This document shows, piece after piece, positions 5,844 through 6,815 of a DNA stretch of 6,815 bases. Both the position numbers and the translations under genes were made by a program. The notes under the pieces are model-generated. The model was not told the DNA's origin and searched no databases. It saw nothing but the letters and a program-made list of their open reading frames with translations. Position 1 is the first letter of the stretch. Every line of letters begins with the position of its first letter. This stretch comes from Candidatus Nanohaloarchaea archaeon (lineage in GTDB: Archaea; Nanohalarchaeota; Nanosalinia; Nanosalinales; JAHENU01), in the NCBI GenBank assembly GCA_018609855.1, contig JAHENU010000004.1, positions 1-6,815 on the forward strand, in the 5' to 3' direction.

Positions 5844-5848
5844 GTGAT
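5842..5848 (+). promoter_or_regulatory. Ribosome binding site that sets the L10 start
   Basis: AGGTGAT overlaps the L1 stop codon (TAG 5841-5843) and is followed by ATAATATG. It fixes the L10 start at 5852, although the frame stays open upstream inside rpl1. Confidence 0.75.
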
Positions 5849-5851
5849 AAT

Positions 5852-6754
5852 ATGGCACTAACTCTATCGCAAAAAAAAGACATTGTGACTTCACTTAAAG
5901 AGAAAGCAGATCAGCACAGCACTATCGGCCTCTTAGATCTTACAGCATTGCCAGCCAAGCAATTACAGCAAATGAAGCGTACCTTGCGCGGAACTGCAGA
6001 AATTATAGTAAGCCGTCGAACATTACTACGCTATGCCTTAGAGCAATCAGACAAAGAAGCATTAGAAGAGTTATTTGAAAAATCACAAGCTGTACAACCG
6101 GCTCTCATCTTTTCTAATGAGAGTGCTTTCTCCTTAAATAATACGCTTAAAAAGAATAAAAGCTCGGCACCAGCAAAGCCTAATGCCATTGCGCCAAAAG
6201 ATGTAGTTATAGAAGAAGGGCCAACTGAATTCGCACCAGGTCCTATGATTTCTGAATTTCAGAAATTAGGGTTGGAGACAAAAGTCGAAAAAGGTGCTAT
6301 TACTATTGAAAAGACAGCCACGGTTGTAAATGAAGGCCAGGTGATAGATGCAGAAACAGCCGAAGTATTGAACAAATTGGGTATGGAGCCACTAGAGATC
6401 GGCTTGGATATGAAGGCTGCGTATGATGAGGGCGTTATTTTCACAAAAGATGTGCTTGATGTAGATGAAGAAGAATATTACGCAAAGGTCCAGGAAGCCT
6501 TCCAAGCTGCATTCAACTTGTCGGTCAATGCAGGATATCCAAACAGCCGCAATATTGAGACGATGATTGCTCACGCTGTGCAAAAAACCCGAAATATGGC
6601 TATCAACGCCAAACTTCCCATAGCAGAATACATGGACGATATTATTGCAAAAGCTGTGCAGGAAGCGCGGGCACTAGACAAGGAATTAGGGGAGTGGCAG
6701 GAACAAACTGAACAGTCTACAGAGGGAACAGACAATACAGAAAACAATGAATAG
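5852..6754 (+). CDS. rpl10: Large-subunit ribosomal protein L10 (P0), stalk base, with atypical C-terminal tail
   Basis: The 300-residue product has the archaeal P0 layout. The rRNA-binding domain spans about 1-105 (MALTLSQKKDIVTSL, LTALPAKQLQQMKRTLRG, SRRTLLRYAL). The inserted domain found in archaea and eukaryotes is at about 110-185 (EEGPTEFAPGPMISEFQKL, GAITIEKTATVV, LNKLGMEPLEIGL). A helical spine at about 205-275 carries the L12-dimer binding helices (EEYYAKVQEAFQAAFNLSVN, SRNIETMIAHAVQKTRN, and EYMDDIIAKAVQEA). P0 anchors the L12 dimers that recruit translation factors. The last 25 residues are Glu/Gln/Thr-rich and end ...GTDNTENNE. The usual archaeal ending, an acidic run then GLGxLFG, is missing, and the following sequence shows no frame that restores it. 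The typical length is about 330-350, so this one is short by the tail. Confidence 0.94.
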   Translation: MALTLSQKKDIVTSLKEKADQHSTIGLLDLTALPAKQLQQMKRTLRGTAEIIVSRRTLLRYALEQSDKEALEELFEKSQAVQPALIFSNESAFSLNNTLKKNKSSAPAKPNAIAPKDVVIEEGPTEFAPGPMISEFQKLGLETKVEKGAITIEKTATVVNEGQVIDAETAEVLNKLGMEPLEIGLDMKAAYDEGVIFTKDVLDVDEEEYYAKVQEAFQAAFNLSVNAGYPNSRNIETMIAHAVQKTRNMAINAKLPIAEYMDDIIAKAVQEARALDKELGEWQEQTEQSTEGTDNTENNE

Positions 6755-6760
6755 CCACAG

Positions 6761-6767
6761 TATAAAG
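6761..6767 (+). promoter_or_regulatory. TATA-like box between rpl10 and the next gene
   Basis: TATAAAG lies 6 bases after the L10 stop, in the only non-coding stretch before the right edge. Usual spacing predicts a start site near 6790, close to the next start codon, so the downstream gene could have its own nearly leaderless transcript in addition to operon read-through. Confidence 0.35.
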
Positions 6768-6784
6768 AGACATTTAATCGAATA

Positions 6785-6815
6785 ATGGTCGTTCTTGTGG
6801 TGTATGCGCTAATTC
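6785..6815 (+). CDS. Start of a further gene, possibly ribosomal protein L12 (partial)
   Basis: An open frame begins at ATG 6785 and reads MVVLVVYALI before the window ends. In-frame GTG codons at 6797 and 6800 are alternative starts (MVYALI or MYALI) and fit the predicted transcription start better. Archaeal operons usually continue L11-L1-L10-L12, and archaeal L12 begins with a motif like MEYVYAAL, which VYALI only loosely resembles. Ten codons are too few to decide; an unrelated membrane protein would also fit. Confidence 0.35.
   Translation, partial: MVVLVVYALI

Noticed and set aside
5687..5851. N-terminal extension of L10 by 55 codons
   Set aside because: It overlaps the conserved 3' end of rpl1, while AGGTGAT and ATG at 5852 give the normal P0 start.
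1..6815. Mobile elements, CRISPR arrays, defence genes or a novel multi-gene system
   Set aside because: No transposase, direct repeat array, toxin-antitoxin pair or other accessory gene is visible; every long frame is a core gene or a shadow of one, apart from the PH-like protein.

Overview
The window is archaeal. Its genes are archaeal forms of the information-processing and cell-division machinery: an aCPSF1/FttA-type KH-beta-CASP ribonuclease, a 20S proteasome beta subunit, the FtsZ anchor SepF, Spt5, a very short SecE, and L11, L1 and L10/P0 in the order usual for archaea. Base composition is moderate (roughly 40-45% GC by eye). TATA-like boxes and GGTGA-type ribosome binding sites precede several genes. 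The proteins are small and the gaps tight, which would suit a DPANN-type or other small euryarchaeal genome. I cannot place the lineage from this window, and the proteins are not uniformly acidic enough to claim a salt-in halophile.

Layout, left to right. (1) The 3' end of a HAM1/RdgB-type XTP/dITP pyrophosphatase gene runs off the left edge (+). (2) sepF (+) follows, with its own TATA box and a short upstream palindrome. (3) A leftward block converges on sepF: a two-helix membrane protein with a bacterial-PH-like domain, then psmB, then the aCPSF1 gene. psmB has its own promoter, and the aCPSF1 gene follows it closely. (4) A 156-base divergent region (3805-3960) holds TATA-like elements for both directions and a long imperfect hairpin directly before secE. 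(5) A rightward, tightly packed operon follows: secE, spt5, rpl11, rpl1, rpl10. Gaps are 8 and 4 bases, then a 1-base overlap, then 8 bases, so translation is probably coupled. (6) A TATA-like box and the first codons of a further gene, possibly rpl12, lie at the right edge.

The rightward operon makes the protein-export channel subunit SecE, the RNA polymerase processivity factor Spt5 and the proteins of the ribosomal L1 and L11/P stalks. The leftward block pairs protein degradation (proteasome) with mRNA 3'-end formation and transcription termination (aCPSF1), a pairing I recall from other archaea.

No wholly new system is visible; most of the window is ordinary core archaeal biology. The points most worth a second look are the 19-pair hairpin leader of secE, the L10/P0 tail that lacks the usual C-terminal GLGxLFG-type factor-binding motif, the long glutamate-rich tail on L11, the SMR in place of SHR in the HAM1 fragment, and an insertion in the PH-like membrane protein.
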